From Tenebrio molitor (taxonomy: Eukaryota > Arthropoda > Insecta > Coleoptera > Tenebrionidae), in contig NC_091046.1 in the NCBI RefSeq assembly GCF_963966145.1, positions 6,510,001 through 6,574,000 on the forward strand: a stretch of DNA of 64,000 nucleotides, read 5' to 3'. A model generated the notes under the pieces. That model ran no database searches. It saw only the letters and a program-made list of their open reading frames with translations, and was not told where the DNA came from. A program made the position numbers and the translations under genes. Below, one piece after another: positions 22,739 to 33,908 of this stretch (its first letter is position 1; every line of letters starts with the position of its first letter).

Positions 22739-23750
22739 AATAGTTATTTGTATATCAAGGATGCGAAATCGTACTTTGACGAACCGAGAGAAAAATTGTC
22801 GTCAAGGCTGCTTTGCGGCCGAGACAAGACAATCTCGAGTTCGTCAAAGGATTTCGTGGCCAAGGTCTACACAATATATTGTGTGCAATCCGAAAATTTG
22901 TAATTATAAAATGAACAAGTAAAATTTCCTTCACTGTCAATAAAAATAAAGTCGGCCTACATGTCGCCATGTCGCTGTAGAAACGACATAAATAAAACAA
23001 TTCACTTTGAGAAAAATTGCAAAAATGTCCGAAGAAAATTGCGATGTTTCAGTTCCGTGTACTCATCCAGAGTTAAAAAAATATTATAAATTGTGCAGTG
23101 TCGCATTTAAAACCTGAAAAATCGAAACGGCAATATGAAAAATGTTACAGTGACTTTGAGACTGATGTAACAAGAAGAATGTGAAAACCGTGTCGGATAA
23201 TGTACTGGCTTACCTATTTATTGGAATTTATTTATTGTGGAAGGTAAATGTTAAGTTCTGTTATGCTACGTTGTATCATCTGCTCCTTTTTAGGTTATTT
23301 TAATTGTGGAAATATCAGGAGCCATGCAAAGACACAAATAAACCAAAATGTCTGTTGATGACATTCAGGAAATGTTACGAGATATTTCTCTTTTTGATCG
23401 GTGAAAAATTAACCAAAATTAACCTAATTCACATGTGTATGTTTGATATAGATGATAGATCGATAATAGGGATCTTTCTTATCGACTCCTCAACCTCATG
23501 CGGCTGTCTCATTTGAAATTGGCGGAAATTTCAAACCGGATGAAAATTTTGTTGTAATAGTGGCCGTTCCTGACACAAAATTAAACTTTAACTGCAACCA
23601 ATCCAGATATTGTAAGATTACACCGGAAATATGCAGATAAAAATGACTTTTACTTTTACGGCCGTCGTCCAGGCAACGGCTGCGAAATTCAATTTCGCGG
23701 CCTGTTGTACGCACGCGAAGTGCTCATTTCGCGTACGGTTGCATACAAAA
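22739..23750 (+). mobile_element. Crypton-like element relic with palindromic ends
   Basis: The left end is AATAGTTATTTGTATATCAA followed by a foldback (22760-22866; GCGAAATCGTACTTTGACGA pairs with TTCGTCAAAGGATTTCG, inner AATTGTCGT/ACAATCTCG). The decayed recombinase frame starts 286 bp after the cap. At the right, 23660-23740 holds two palindromes (GGCTGCGAAATT/AATTTCGCGGCC and GTACGCACGCGAA/TTTCGCGTAC). The same left and right blocks, without the coding part, form the short element at 2668-3012. So the outer limits are supported by a second copy. No terminal inverted repeat or clear target duplication is seen. Confidence 0.6.
23025..23640 (+). pseudogene. Crypton-like tyrosine recombinase relic, most complete copy
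   Basis: From the ATG at 23025 it reads MSEENCDVSVPC... and, after a frame change, LKPEKSKRQYEKCYSDFE, the N-terminal motif of the family. Another change gives KNVKTVSDNVLLAYL, ending at a GTAAATG donor (23244). A 50-bp intron ends at CTCCTTTTTAG (23293). The next exon reads VILIVEISGAMQRHK, a stop, then TKMSVDDIQEML, and later FVVIVAVPDTKLNFN. The 'I-S-G-A...R' and 'I/V-P-D-T-K' blocks are characteristic of the catalytic-domain start of insect Crypton-type recombinases. The first catalytic Arg appears replaced by Gln (inference from alignment by eye). The C-terminal H-x-x-R...Y part is missing. At least three frame breaks and a stop show it is dead. About 80 residues between VLLAYL and VILIV are also lacking. 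Confidence 0.65.
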
Positions 23751-25306
23751 TTAATTATTTATTATCCAGTTTTTGCAAAGAACAAAACTTAACAAATAAG
23801 ATTGTGTGTCAAACTAAAAACTAAAATAAAATGCAACATTTTTTTGCGAACATAAAATTATAGCAAATTTGTTAATCGGAAAATGATTACTTCTCAGTAA
23901 TTTTTTTAATGTTCTCAATTCTACAAAATGGTTTCTATTTTTGTCATAGGATGTCTATTTAGCGCTAATTAGTGAGGTGGTTGTTAGCTACTCTGCATCA
24001 AATCTCCTCAATCATGAATAGTAGGTAATTCGGAAATGGGACGGGATGATTTTTTTTATTAAACTGCACCAAGTAAATCTTCCTAATAATTACACTGAGT
24101 CGTTACTTTGCATTTTCAAAATTTAATTTTTATTTTTTTTACAATGTTATCTTGTCGAACACATTTTGATTGATCGGTTTGTTACTGCTTTCAAAACTTG
24201 ATCATTTTACAACATTATTTGATTCAATTTATGTTTTTCATTTGTCGAGTTAAAGAAATCCCTCACAATAAAATAAAATCACAGCAGAGCAGTGAAACAG
24301 CACAAAAACAATTTTTTTATTTTGCAGAGTAAACAAGATATTGAGTAAACACTTTTACATTTATTAACTTTCTTGTTTGTTGTATATGTATAAAAATGTA
24401 CAATATAAATCCCTAAAATAAAATTTGAAATTTAAGCATTTCTGGGCAGTCTTAAGCGTTAATTGTTTTGAAACTAGATATAGTTCCAAATTTACTAAGA
24501 ACTGCAGTAATGCAATTTTCACTTTTTTTTCATTTTCCTCTCATTATTCTTTAAAAAAGTGTTTAAGGATAATATTGAGCATTTTATTCAATCTATCTGT
24601 GATGTAATTGACAAATAATAAATCAACACAACTAACACTAAGAAAAAAGAAAAAATATAAATGTTTTTCACCGTTGTTGAATTTCTAAAATATGGAAATT
24701 ATAGTTTAATTACTTTTGTTACGTTTGTACGACTAAATTAAAATGGGTGGAACTATTTTATCCTGAACAATGGGACATGAATAATAATTATAAAACCAAA
24801 ATGACGAATAATACAAAAACCTGTGGATTATAATGTGTTGAATAATGGATAATACTTTAAAGATTAAATAGGTTTAAATAGATTGAATTTCGAATCGTAT
24901 GATCGTATGCTAAAAATTAAATTAAAAGTTATGAAGGGATTATAAAAAAAAAAAAAAAATCAAAGCAAATGAAAAAAAGGGAAATACATGAAATATGTAA
25001 TGAAAATAGCAGCGGAAAGCTTCAATCTGTAATAAAATAGCAAACAATAATTATTTCGATTGTTAAAATTTCAAATGGTGTCAAATAACTTGTAACGCAC
25101 TAAAATTCAAATGTTTAATTAACTCCATATATTTTGCAACAGATACGAAAATAAATGCTTTCATTTCTGGCTAAATTATAGCAATAAAAATCCAAATAAA
25201 ATCCAAATTGTTTCCACCGTTTTAATTATGTAAAATTTTTCACATTTTTTTATTTATCGGCGCATGGTTTAATTTAAATTTCTAAATGGGAACATGGTCT
25301 ATTATA
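23751..25306. other. Very AT-rich non-coding stretch
   Basis: No supported gene. A poly-A run lies near 24946-24959 and could be the tail of an old retroposed sequence, but nothing recognisable precedes it. Confidence 0.45.
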
Positions 25307-25581
25307 CAGCGTGATCAACAATTACTGAGTCTGTTGACAATGAAAAATATTGGTATTTTTTGTCTCGTAGTTGGTAGTGACCGGATGTTTTAACTTGACA
25401 CGACATTAATTTTTTTTTAAGTTATATAGGTTATGTTTATGCTATAACAAAAACGAACCTTTGATGGTAAATTTTAAATTTGCCTGTCAAAGCTGATAAC
25501 CGGAAATGCGTTTAGATTACAGTGATACCAAAATCTTTCAAATGTTCATTGTTACCAACAGATTCATTCTTAATCATGCCG
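25307..25581. mobile_element. 275-bp MITE, CAGCGTGATCA ends
   Basis: The left arm CAGCGTGATCAACAATTACT with GAGTCTGTTGACAATGA is matched, imperfectly, by the complement of the right end (CGGCATGATTAAGAATGAAT with CTGTTGGTAACAATGA). TA borders both ends. It is non-coding and of Tc1/mariner type by its TA flanks and CA..GTGATCA terminus. Confidence 0.6.
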
Positions 25582-25593
25582 TAGTTAGTAATA

Positions 25594-25948
25594 AAGTCCA
25601 TTCAAAAGTCAAAAAACCACCAACGTCGTATTTTCCTCGATAATTAGTATCGGCAACGCTGTTTAGTGTAAAATTTGGTGAGAATTGTAATTTTGAGGTT
25701 AAGTGTTTATCAAATGTCTTGTTTTTCTGGGCATGTTTAAGTAAAAATAATAAGAATCAATAAATAAATGAAACGCGCTGCTAATAAAACAATATGAATG
25801 GAACTCAAAGCAATTGAATTTTATTTTGAATCAAATAAATGTCATAATTTATACTTACCAACATAGTATGAAAAAATATCTACCTAGGTTTTCTTAAATT
25901 TTACCAACCTAAAGCAACAGGTGGTGGTTTTGATTTTTGAATGGACTT
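25594..25948. mobile_element. 355-bp MITE, AAGTCCATTC ends
   Basis: The left end AAGTCCATTCAAAAGTCAAA and the right end (complement AAGTCCATTCAAAAATCAAA) are inverted repeats of about 28 bp, continuing into ACCACCA. TA flanks both ends (25592-25593 and 25949-25950). It is non-coding. It lies only 12 bp from the MITE on its left. Confidence 0.6.
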
Positions 25949-28900
25949 TACATCTCTCTGGCTAAACAATTATTTTCTCAAAAGTTTGAAGAGCGTGTTC
26001 CCAGTTCTTCTCATGTGGGTACAAAAACTACACTTCTAACTTTCGCAATCTCTAAATTATGAATAGCTACAACAGAACTAAGAACTCTCAAAATGTAATT
26101 TTTCAGATATCGTAACGTTAACTCTGATTTAACGAAACTTCAAATCAAATCATTTTTAACTTCTCGCTGCAGCAAATTAAACTGGAATTCGCACTCTTGC
26201 ACTAACTCTTCTTAATCATCGCCTTCACTCGCCAATAACTCCAGAAACTACGCGCATCGCCTTCTTTATCTCGACGCCGGCCCTGCCTCGAACATTCCAG
26301 GTAGGCCTCAGCGCTTCGAGGTGAACCACGAGACATCGTCGAATCCGACATCACCTAGGGACACTTCTCGCCTCACAGCATTAAATAGTGTCTACACGAA
26401 AAAAATGTCCGAGATCTTGTGATTGGATCTGCAAGTCTTATAAGTTGATCTGACAAAAAGCGAACAAACTCGCGAACTAACTTTGCGAAACCTACATCTT
26501 TTATTCTTGTTAGTTTTGGCTAAGTTATTGGACGAGAGCACTAAGAATGGAGTCGATGTCGTTAAAATTTTATAGTCTGCTGGACACCCAAAAACGTCTT
26601 TTATGGACCAATCGCAGATTTGTCCAATCAGACGAACTCCCTTCTTATTCTTAACCGCTGTTTATTAGTTACCAAACATAAAATTTTACTGCCAGTAAAA
26701 ACAACGTATTCACATTTTACATTATTTTATATTTTAAACGAAGATTGACGGGCCTAAATTTTATAAGAAACGTGACACAAAGGCCGAAGCTTTGCCACTT
26801 TCCCAAGGAACCATAAATTTGATGGAGCAACCTCGCTACAGTGGTTAAAAAATTGGGTGGGATCCAAAGGGGGTGAAGAACACAATTAGCACGGTGTGGA
26901 ATCTATTCTCGCTGTGATTTCACCTCAAAGTCTTGAACACTTTCACGCTCAAAGCGCATTCATGGTCTACTCATAAAAGAGTCACAAACACCAATTCCAC
27001 ATAAAATGGGGCGCTTATTTAAAAATTATTTACCTACACTGTTCATTAAATCTGAAATGGCCGCTTTGACACGAAATTGGGGCCCACAAGTGCCAATAGC
27101 AAGCCCTGAGCTGTTCACAATTCAGGGCGCAGGGCTTCATAATACACCAGAAAATTCCCGAAGAAATTAGGAACATTAGCAACCCCGAGATTAATTAAAG
27201 ACCCCTTCTCGTCCGATTTGAACGATTGCGGTGGTGTTCCATTATAAATTGGATTAATGAAGAGATGTGGCGCACTTTTCGCATTGTGGTGGGGGAATTT
27301 ATTAAACGAGTGCCGAGCTTTCGTCGCATTTTTCTAGTTGCACTCTTGAATTTGGAATTGTTCCAAATTGCACATTGTTAATTTATTCGCACGATCCAAC
27401 TGCGATTTGCTGCTTCGAAAAGTTGTGTGTGGTGAAAAGTTATAAAAGCACGAATTCTAAAGCAAATTAATAACGAACGAGCTTTCAGGAGTTGAGGCTG
27501 ACGTGGGGCGTTTGTTAAACTTGGTTATTATTGAAAAATTGTAATTCAATCTCGGCAAAATGGCGAAAACTACCATTTGCAGTAAAAATGCGTCATAATT
27601 GATGTGAAGTGTTCAGTGTATATGATCAAAGTCGTGTATTCTGTTAACATCTGTTATTTATGTTCCCCGGAAGTTTATTCCACAGACAATATTCGCTCTA
27701 ATTTGTGTTTGTTAGATATCTCTCGTAGTTTATGTAAATTATTATCTAAACAAGCAACAAAATCGAATACTGTGAAAATTATGCCAACACTAGAAATTTA
27801 ATCTCTGATGAAAATAATATGGTAAGTAGAGTCATAGTAAACAAGATGCAACAGAATTTTATTGAAAACGCAGCAGCTGTGTTTGTTGCTAAAATTTTTC
27901 TAGCTGAATTTCTTCCAAGAGCTGGAAGCGCCGTGAAAGATAATTAATTGAAACTGACACCGACACTACAAGGATTTAAATCTTTCATCACCACTTAATG
28001 ATCTAGGCTTGTAGAGTGTGTAGGCAATCGGCCTCATTTATCTTTAGGGTCTTCGGTATAATTGCCACCTACCAGCTAACTTCAGGAAAAGCTAGTGGTG
28101 GGTATAAGACGCATCTTTGTAATTAAATTCTCAGTAGATAATTCACTCACAAGAAACACGAGAGCTTTTTTCAGCCCTCCTTTGCCTGAATTTATGGAAG
28201 TTTTGCTAGTGTTAACCGAAACGTCACTTCGTTAACAAAGCGATAAAATGTCACTCTCTGAAATATGAAGCTCGACTCTTGACGCAACTGAACAAAACGA
28301 AATTAATAAGAGAAATTCATTATTTTCTGAATTGTCAAAGCTAGTTTCATTCTCACATAGAAGACTAGAATTATATTAGTGACAAATATATTTTATAAAT
28401 ACACTTACCTACCATCCGTACATAATGTCACACTTTACGGCATTTATTTGAATATCATAAAGACACACTTTACCTCACTAGTGAGGTAAAGCGACACATT
28501 TGAATCAAAACACTATTTTGATTCAGATGTGACAAATATATTTCAATTAATTTTATGAGGAATGATGAGATGATGTCTTTGGCAGCTTAATAAAATTTTT
28601 ATTAGCTCGGAATACAATGTGAACTGTAAAGAGCAACTTTGTTGTGATTTGAATAAAAATAAAAATCGAAATTACATTTTTATTGCGAAGTTTGTCGACT
28701 ACTTTTTTGAACTTTTTCGTGAATCCAATCCAGTCTAGAAACGAGATTAATGTCTGTACTATTTTTTAACGTGAATAAATTGCATCAAGAATCAACGTAC
28801 AATTATTTAGGAAGCATAAGATTTTATTCTAGTGTTTGCACAGATCGTCGTGCGAGTTTGGCTGGTAAGATAAAAATGGTCATTTCTCAATAAAGAAGAT

Positions 28901-29637
28901 AAACACTCGCTACAAACTGCCTTTGCACAGAAATGAAACATCCAGAAGCGATTGCTCGGCGACCTGAGTATGTTCCTGTGGCAATATTTTCAGTCGTTAT
29001 GGAGCGAAAAATTTGAGAAGCGCAGCTTCTCCATGACGACTCAATACTGTAAGAATTCCAGATGCCTGCATTGTGACCAAGTCATGCTGAAATCCGAAAG
29101 GAAAATAGTCTGTGGTACGTAGAGATAATTGGATTGGTCCACAGATGACCGCATTTCGCTAAATTAGAGGTAAATCGGTCGAGATTAATCGTGTGCGTGA
29201 GTAGCGATTAAATTTAACCGCGCTCTAAATCATAATAATGGCCCATTATCAAACAATTATCTCAGATGGGTACGCTGGGCTAGGTGTACTGGGCCCGTGA
29301 CGATTGGCGGTCAGTTTGAGCCCTTTGTACTTCGGCAAATATTGGCTTGAGTTGCGGTTTGTCGCGTATTGCTCGTCCGACCGGTGAGGCCATTGTATTG
29401 TCACCAGTAAGCCACTTAGCTCCCAATTGGTTTTGCACTCGCTCTATAATTTAATGCTCTGAGAATTAAGTCCTGTTAAGCCGGTTGTAATTACTAGCGT
29501 CGTTACCAGACGTCAAGGTGTCCTCATCGAAAGGCGACGTCGACACAACACTCCGAAAGGATTGAGCTGCTTCAGCAACGGAGAAATATTTTTAAATCAC
29601 ACGACTTGGTAGTAGTAATGAGACCAAACAAATTATA
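25949..29637. other. Long non-coding stretch
   Basis: No supported gene or repeat. Frames such as 27604-27801 (65 residues) have no recognisable domain. At 28466-28530 an inverted pair 'AGTGAGGTAAAG'/'CTTTACCTCACTAGT' and a repeat of TTGAT.CA.A give a small local hairpin. Confidence 0.4.
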
Positions 29638-29803
29638 CAGGGTTATTCACGAGAGAATTTCTTTTTGCCGCAACCCATTATACACATTGCAACAAGTCCT
29701 TCATTTCAAATTTTGAAAATAATTATAACTGAATCTACGATGGCTCTTAGTTTTGTATATTTGACATTAAAGCCAAAGATCTGTGTCTATTCGAAAAATG
29801 AAT

Positions 29804-29868
29804 TTTTACAATAACGACGAAAAGACTGACATGATCCTCATTTATGGAGAGTGTGGAAAGACACTTTT
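29804..29868 (+). pseudogene. Transposase helix-turn-helix fragment
   Basis: The plus frame reads FYNNDEKTDMILIYGECGKT. The 'D-M-(I/L)-L-I-Y-G-E-C' string is typical of the N-terminal HTH domain (DUF4817-like) found in many insect DNA-transposon proteins. The same string is seen at 55019-55118 and, in a different element, near 51900. Only the first recognition helices remain here. Confidence 0.5.
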
Positions 29869-30149
29869 TTTTGCAATTGTACTGTAATGAACACTTTACT
29901 TTAATAATTTTCCACCTGGAAAGTTTCATTTTACCGAACTAGTCCGCTGGGTGTGTTTTTACCGGACTAGTCCTGTAGAACAATATATATGCCGTTATAA
30001 ATGCACATTTAGGTATTACATTATTTTCAACATTAATTACATGAGTCGCTTCTTCCAAGTGAACGAGTTTCCCGCTTCCGGACGTAGTAGTATTCTCTTC
30101 CTGGTTCTGTATTTTTTTCGCGATGTTAATTTTATTCTGGCTTCCACCC

Positions 30150-30335
30150 TCCGATGTACACTAGCACTACTTCTTCAGTTACCTGTTTCACTTTTTTCCT
30201 GTTACACCATGCTTCAAATTCCTAGAAAACTTTTTCATATCTTTCCCGCGACACAGAAGGTAGCAAATTGTCACAATACGTTCTAGCGGCCACGTTAATG
30301 TTATTTTCACAGTCAAAATTACTATCATCACTCAT
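30150..30335 (-). pseudogene. Crypton-like tyrosine recombinase, N-terminal fragment
   Basis: From the minus-strand ATG at 30335 it reads MSDDSNFDCENNINVAAR, TYCDNLLPSVSRERYEKVF, an in-frame stop, then EFEAWCNRKKVKQVTEEVVL. The L-P-x-x-S-x-x-R-Y-x-K-x4-F-x-x-W pattern and the closing 'TEEVVL' match the copy at 45.5 kb (KKITEEVVL) and the 23.0 kb copy (VSDNVLLAY). Similarity to the family stops at the same point as in the 45.5 kb copy, which may mark an exon end. There is no catalytic domain. The in-frame TAG shows decay. Confidence 0.65.
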
Positions 30336-30523
30336 TTTCAATTCGAAATTCACGAAAAATGCAAACACGAACGTTGTTTTTACAAACTGAAAAATGTTTG
30401 TTGACTGGTTGCTAAGGTAACACACGGGCAATATTATTACTTCAAAGCCACCGCAGTTTTAAAACGATACATTCTTTATATAAAAGTGAAAAATTCACGA
30501 TTGCAAAAATAGTATATTTCAAA

Positions 30524-30632
30524 CCAAGGTAAGAAAGTGGTTTCTTGCAGACCGCAGGCAAAGATTATAAACCGAGTCGTAGACGAGGTTTGTAAGTGCC
30601 TAAGGTCTGCAAGGACACTTTCTTAACAAGGT
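30524..30632. repeat. Large imperfect hairpin
   Basis: 'GGTAAGAAAGTGG' and 'CTTGCAGACC' at the left pair with 'GGTCTGCAAG' and 'CACTTTCTTAAC' at the right. The loop contains AACCGAGTCGTAGACGAGGTT. It lies inside the nested Crypton-like relic, between the terminal cap and the coding fragment. Confidence 0.55.
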
Positions 30633-31067
30633 TTGAATACAATTTTTTTCCCTACCGGCACAACTTTGTTGAAAAAAGTCAAAAAAGATGGTTATATTCG
30701 TGATTAAAACGAAAATTTTGAGAATTGAATAGTAGGCTGTGTTATTTGTTTAATTAACTTGTCATCGCATTTGAAGATTTGAGGTTTGTTCGAAAATTTG
30801 ATATAAACAGGGTAAAGTAATCTACCTACCTAGCTTATCTGTTTATTTTCCAGATTATATGATTGACCTACCAACTTACTTCATTGAATTGGCTTTCATT
30901 TATCAATAACTTATTTCAATTTTGACACTTTTGACATTTGTATTTTGGTACGGTTTTACCATAAACATTTCATGATTAACTTTCTTACCTTAGCGAGAAA
31001 GTTGAATTTTCTCACCTCAAATGAGGTATCCACAGCCTACATTTCTAACCGGTAGGGTAAGCTACCA

Positions 31068-31112
31068 GGACTCGTCTACGACTCGTCCTGGTATTTGCTT
31101 ACTCATCCAGTA
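31068..31112. repeat. Hairpin with TACCAGGACTCG arms
   Basis: 'AAGCTACCAGGACTCGTC' pairs with 'GACTCGTCCTGGTATTTGCTT', with a small central 'TAC' loop. It lies about 40 bp inside the AATAGT cap at 31150. Confidence 0.55.
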
Positions 31113-31374
31113 AAATCTAACTTTCCGGACTTGTCACGTAAATAACTATTTAGATTAACTTAATTTGTTAATTTATTTGTTCAATCTTGACTAAATATAG
31201 CTTATCTGTCAATCTGACATTTCTAACAAATCTATCCAACTTAGGTACTTTGATTTCAAATTTAAATAAGTACCTAATATATTTGATTCAGTATTTAGTG
31301 CCATTGGTATTGTTGGTTGTGGCAAAAAAAAATCAGAAGTACCTATCTCGTGAATAGCCTGTAAGCCCTGTATA

Positions 31375-31445
31375 CAGAGTATTTCACGAGTGATAACTGA
31401 TAAATGATCCCGACAGAATTGAAAATGCAACCCTCAATACACCGT
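31375..31445 (+). mobile_element. Half of a CAGGGTATTTCACGAG foldback MITE
   Basis: CAGAGTATTTCACGAGTGAT followed by 'CCCGACAGAATTGAAAATGC' matches one arm of the complete foldback at 58755-58893. The opposite arm is missing. It lies 12 bp beyond the TA bordering the family F element. Confidence 0.5.
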
Positions 31446-33908
31446 GACATACTGGGCACATATTTATCGTTACTGCTCAGCCCTCTGACATCGTATCGTG
31501 ATGAAATAAACAAATAAAGTGCAGAACAGAATCAGAAATGTTTCTTTTCCAACAAATTTTGTGTGGAAGAAATTGAAACATTAGTTTTTAAGTCAAGTCG
31601 ATTCAAACAGAAATCTACAGATGTCGCGTAGTAATCTAAAAAGTTCGAAAAATCATTTCAATATTGAAATAACAAACAAACACTCTAATATTATTTTAAG
31701 AGTCGTGGTAAGATATTTCCCTTGAACTTCTATCAATGGAGAGACAACTTTTTTCTTTTTAACAGTGCGGGTTAAAATTTCGTTGGTGCAGACCAACAGT
31801 TGCACGTGCCATCTTCATAATTAAATTAATTATATCTCGCTGTATATTTCGGTAATAATAGCTTTGTCTCGTTTAAAATCTATATTCAGTCTGTAATTGG
31901 AAAGATGAACTGAATCAGACAACTCCTCGATAACCGTTTTGTCTATCTGACATTTTCGTAAATTTTATTTGCACATATAGATTTTATCAGCTTAGAATTT
32001 AATGTCGCTACGTTGATAAATAAACTTTGATTGAATTTAAACTTGTTCCTTTTCATTCAATTTATAGAAACTCGCACGAAACTTTTACGACTTCTCCACG
32101 AGCAACGTTACAAAAGTGAAAAAAAAACTGAAGGCTGAAATTTACCAATTTCACTTAAACGCGAATAACTTTATAGCTTTAATGGAGTTTAGAGCTTCAA
32201 AAGTACTTAAACATCAACAGTGAAAGTGTTGAGGAGAGAAGGTCATAATTTTATTGAACCAAAAAGAATTTCTTATTGATCCGAACGTGAGCAACGAAAT
32301 ACACGAAAATAACAAGGATTTGGCATTTTGAAATTTTTGTGGCAGCATTATATTTTTAAGAAGAGTTGACAAGAACGAAATGAAATGAAAATGTAAGTAG
32401 TAAATGAAATATTTTAAGAAAACAACCGCAAGGAAATATTTACAACACAAATGTACCAACTCCTGAGCTTTTGCAGCGCGCTTTTTAACAAAAAATTTAA
32501 GAGAACAAAGCGTCCCTCGAAGACGCAGTAGTGAGTCATAATTGAATTACCGCCAAAAAAGTAATGGAATGAAAACAGCGAACGTGGCTTGTGATGTCTT
32601 CAGTAGGTTTGCTTCGAGCTCTTTTACCTTTGAGTAATTAGAAGCTGTTGAAGCAAGCGACAAAAAATTCCTTACAAAAGAGAACGCGGAATGTAGAAAT
32701 TGCGATTACCGCAAATACCGCCCTCCGCACTAAAAAATGCAAATGGACTGTTATCAAGTGCAAGTGGCAGAATTGAAGCCGAATGTGGTAATTAAAGAAT
32801 TCCAACTTTTAATTGTCCCTATAAAGTTTTACGGTCCTGATGCGGTCAGAAGGACTGCAGGGTCGAAAATGATGAGGGTGTGTTTTCATTTGAACGAGTT
32901 TCAAGAGATTTTTCTGCAGCGATAACGATCTCGCACGGCTATTAAAAAATATTTGAATTTAATTGTCCGCGAACGGAGCTGGAATTGGAGATGTTGCAAT
33001 TCTCTGAGAATAATTCGATCGAAGTAAGTTTGTTTAAGTTTTCCAAGAGAGAGCTCTAACGCGTTTTAGTCTTCTTGCAGGGCCGCCCCTTCAACCAAAA
33101 AGTGCCTACGGAATGGGAAATGAGGCCGGTGACCCTCTCTCTCTTTTCCACCATTTAAATTATTAACAAGTGCAATTTTGCCTGAATTTCAGACTGACAG
33201 AAATAGGCGCAAATTAAATTAGGCCTCCTCACGTCTGCGCCTAATGATATTATTAAATATGAAATGCTGGGATTTATTAAAATTTATTCGATATTACACG
33301 CGATTTTCGCACTCGCACACAATACGTTATGATTGCGAGCGAATTTATTGGCTTGGATATTTTTCGGCGGAGCTCCGGGGAAAGTTACCTAATTCGAAGT
33401 GGTCGCTCTAATTTGGGGTTGATCATGATAATGGTGATTGTCGGTAGGGAGGTCTGGGAAAAGTAGCTTTAGCACTTAAATACATTGTGTGTACATCCCA
33501 TTGTTGGGGCAGAGCCGCTGGATTTCGTATTATTAAGGTGCCTCAACGCGAAATTGGATTCTCTATTTAAAGCTAATGCGAAATTATTCTTGCATCCCTA
33601 ATATGAGGAGCACTCGCGCGAGAATGCGCTGAAAAAATTGTGATCGGGAGAGGTGATGATACGAATAGTTGCGGTTTTCAATCAAATTCTCTCTCGAGAA
33701 GCTTTTGCACTTCCAGTCGTGTAGGGTAGAGTAGAAAATTGATTGATTCGTACCGTCTTCTTTTGAATATTTTACATACTTTACAGTTGTTTATGTTACT
33801 AAAAAATGTTTCATTCAAAACTGCTGAAAGAAATGTTCAACACATTTTCAAAGAGTTAACCTTACTCATTACTCACTCATTTAATTGCATTATTAAATGT
33901 TATGTACA
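31446..33908. other. Long non-coding stretch
   Basis: No supported gene. Composition is more balanced at 32500-33700 with no coding signal. Confidence 0.4.

Larger units (their letters stand above)
29931..31150 (-). mobile_element. Crypton-like relic nested in family F element
   Basis: Read on the minus strand it starts at 31150 with AATAGTTATTTACGTGACAA and GTCCGGAAAG. This matches the start of the tandem units at 45195 and 45922 (AATAGTAATTAACGTTATAA, GTCCGGGAA). Palindromic blocks follow (31068-31112 and 30524-30632), then a recombinase-like N-terminal frame at 30335-30150. The other limit is uncertain. I place it at a pair of direct repeats, TTTTACCGAACTAGTCC and TTTTTACCGGACTAGTCC (29931-29974). 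Confidence 0.5.
29638..31361. mobile_element. Family F DNA transposon, long copy with a nested Crypton-like relic
   Basis: The left end CAGGGTTATTCACGAGAG and the right end (complement CAGGCTATTCACGAGATAGG) are bordered by TA (29636-29637 and 31362-31363). The left 230 bp match, in inverse orientation, the right part of 54811-55295, and the right 170 bp (31190-31361) match its left part. So both ends belong to one element. The middle, about 29872-31190, is absent from the shorter copy and holds the Crypton-like relic and hairpins. A piece of transposase HTH lies at 29804-29868. Confidence 0.6.

Noticed and set aside
29951..30286. 111-residue plus-strand open frame
   Set aside because: It is the complement of the Crypton-like N-terminal remnant, which explains its openness.
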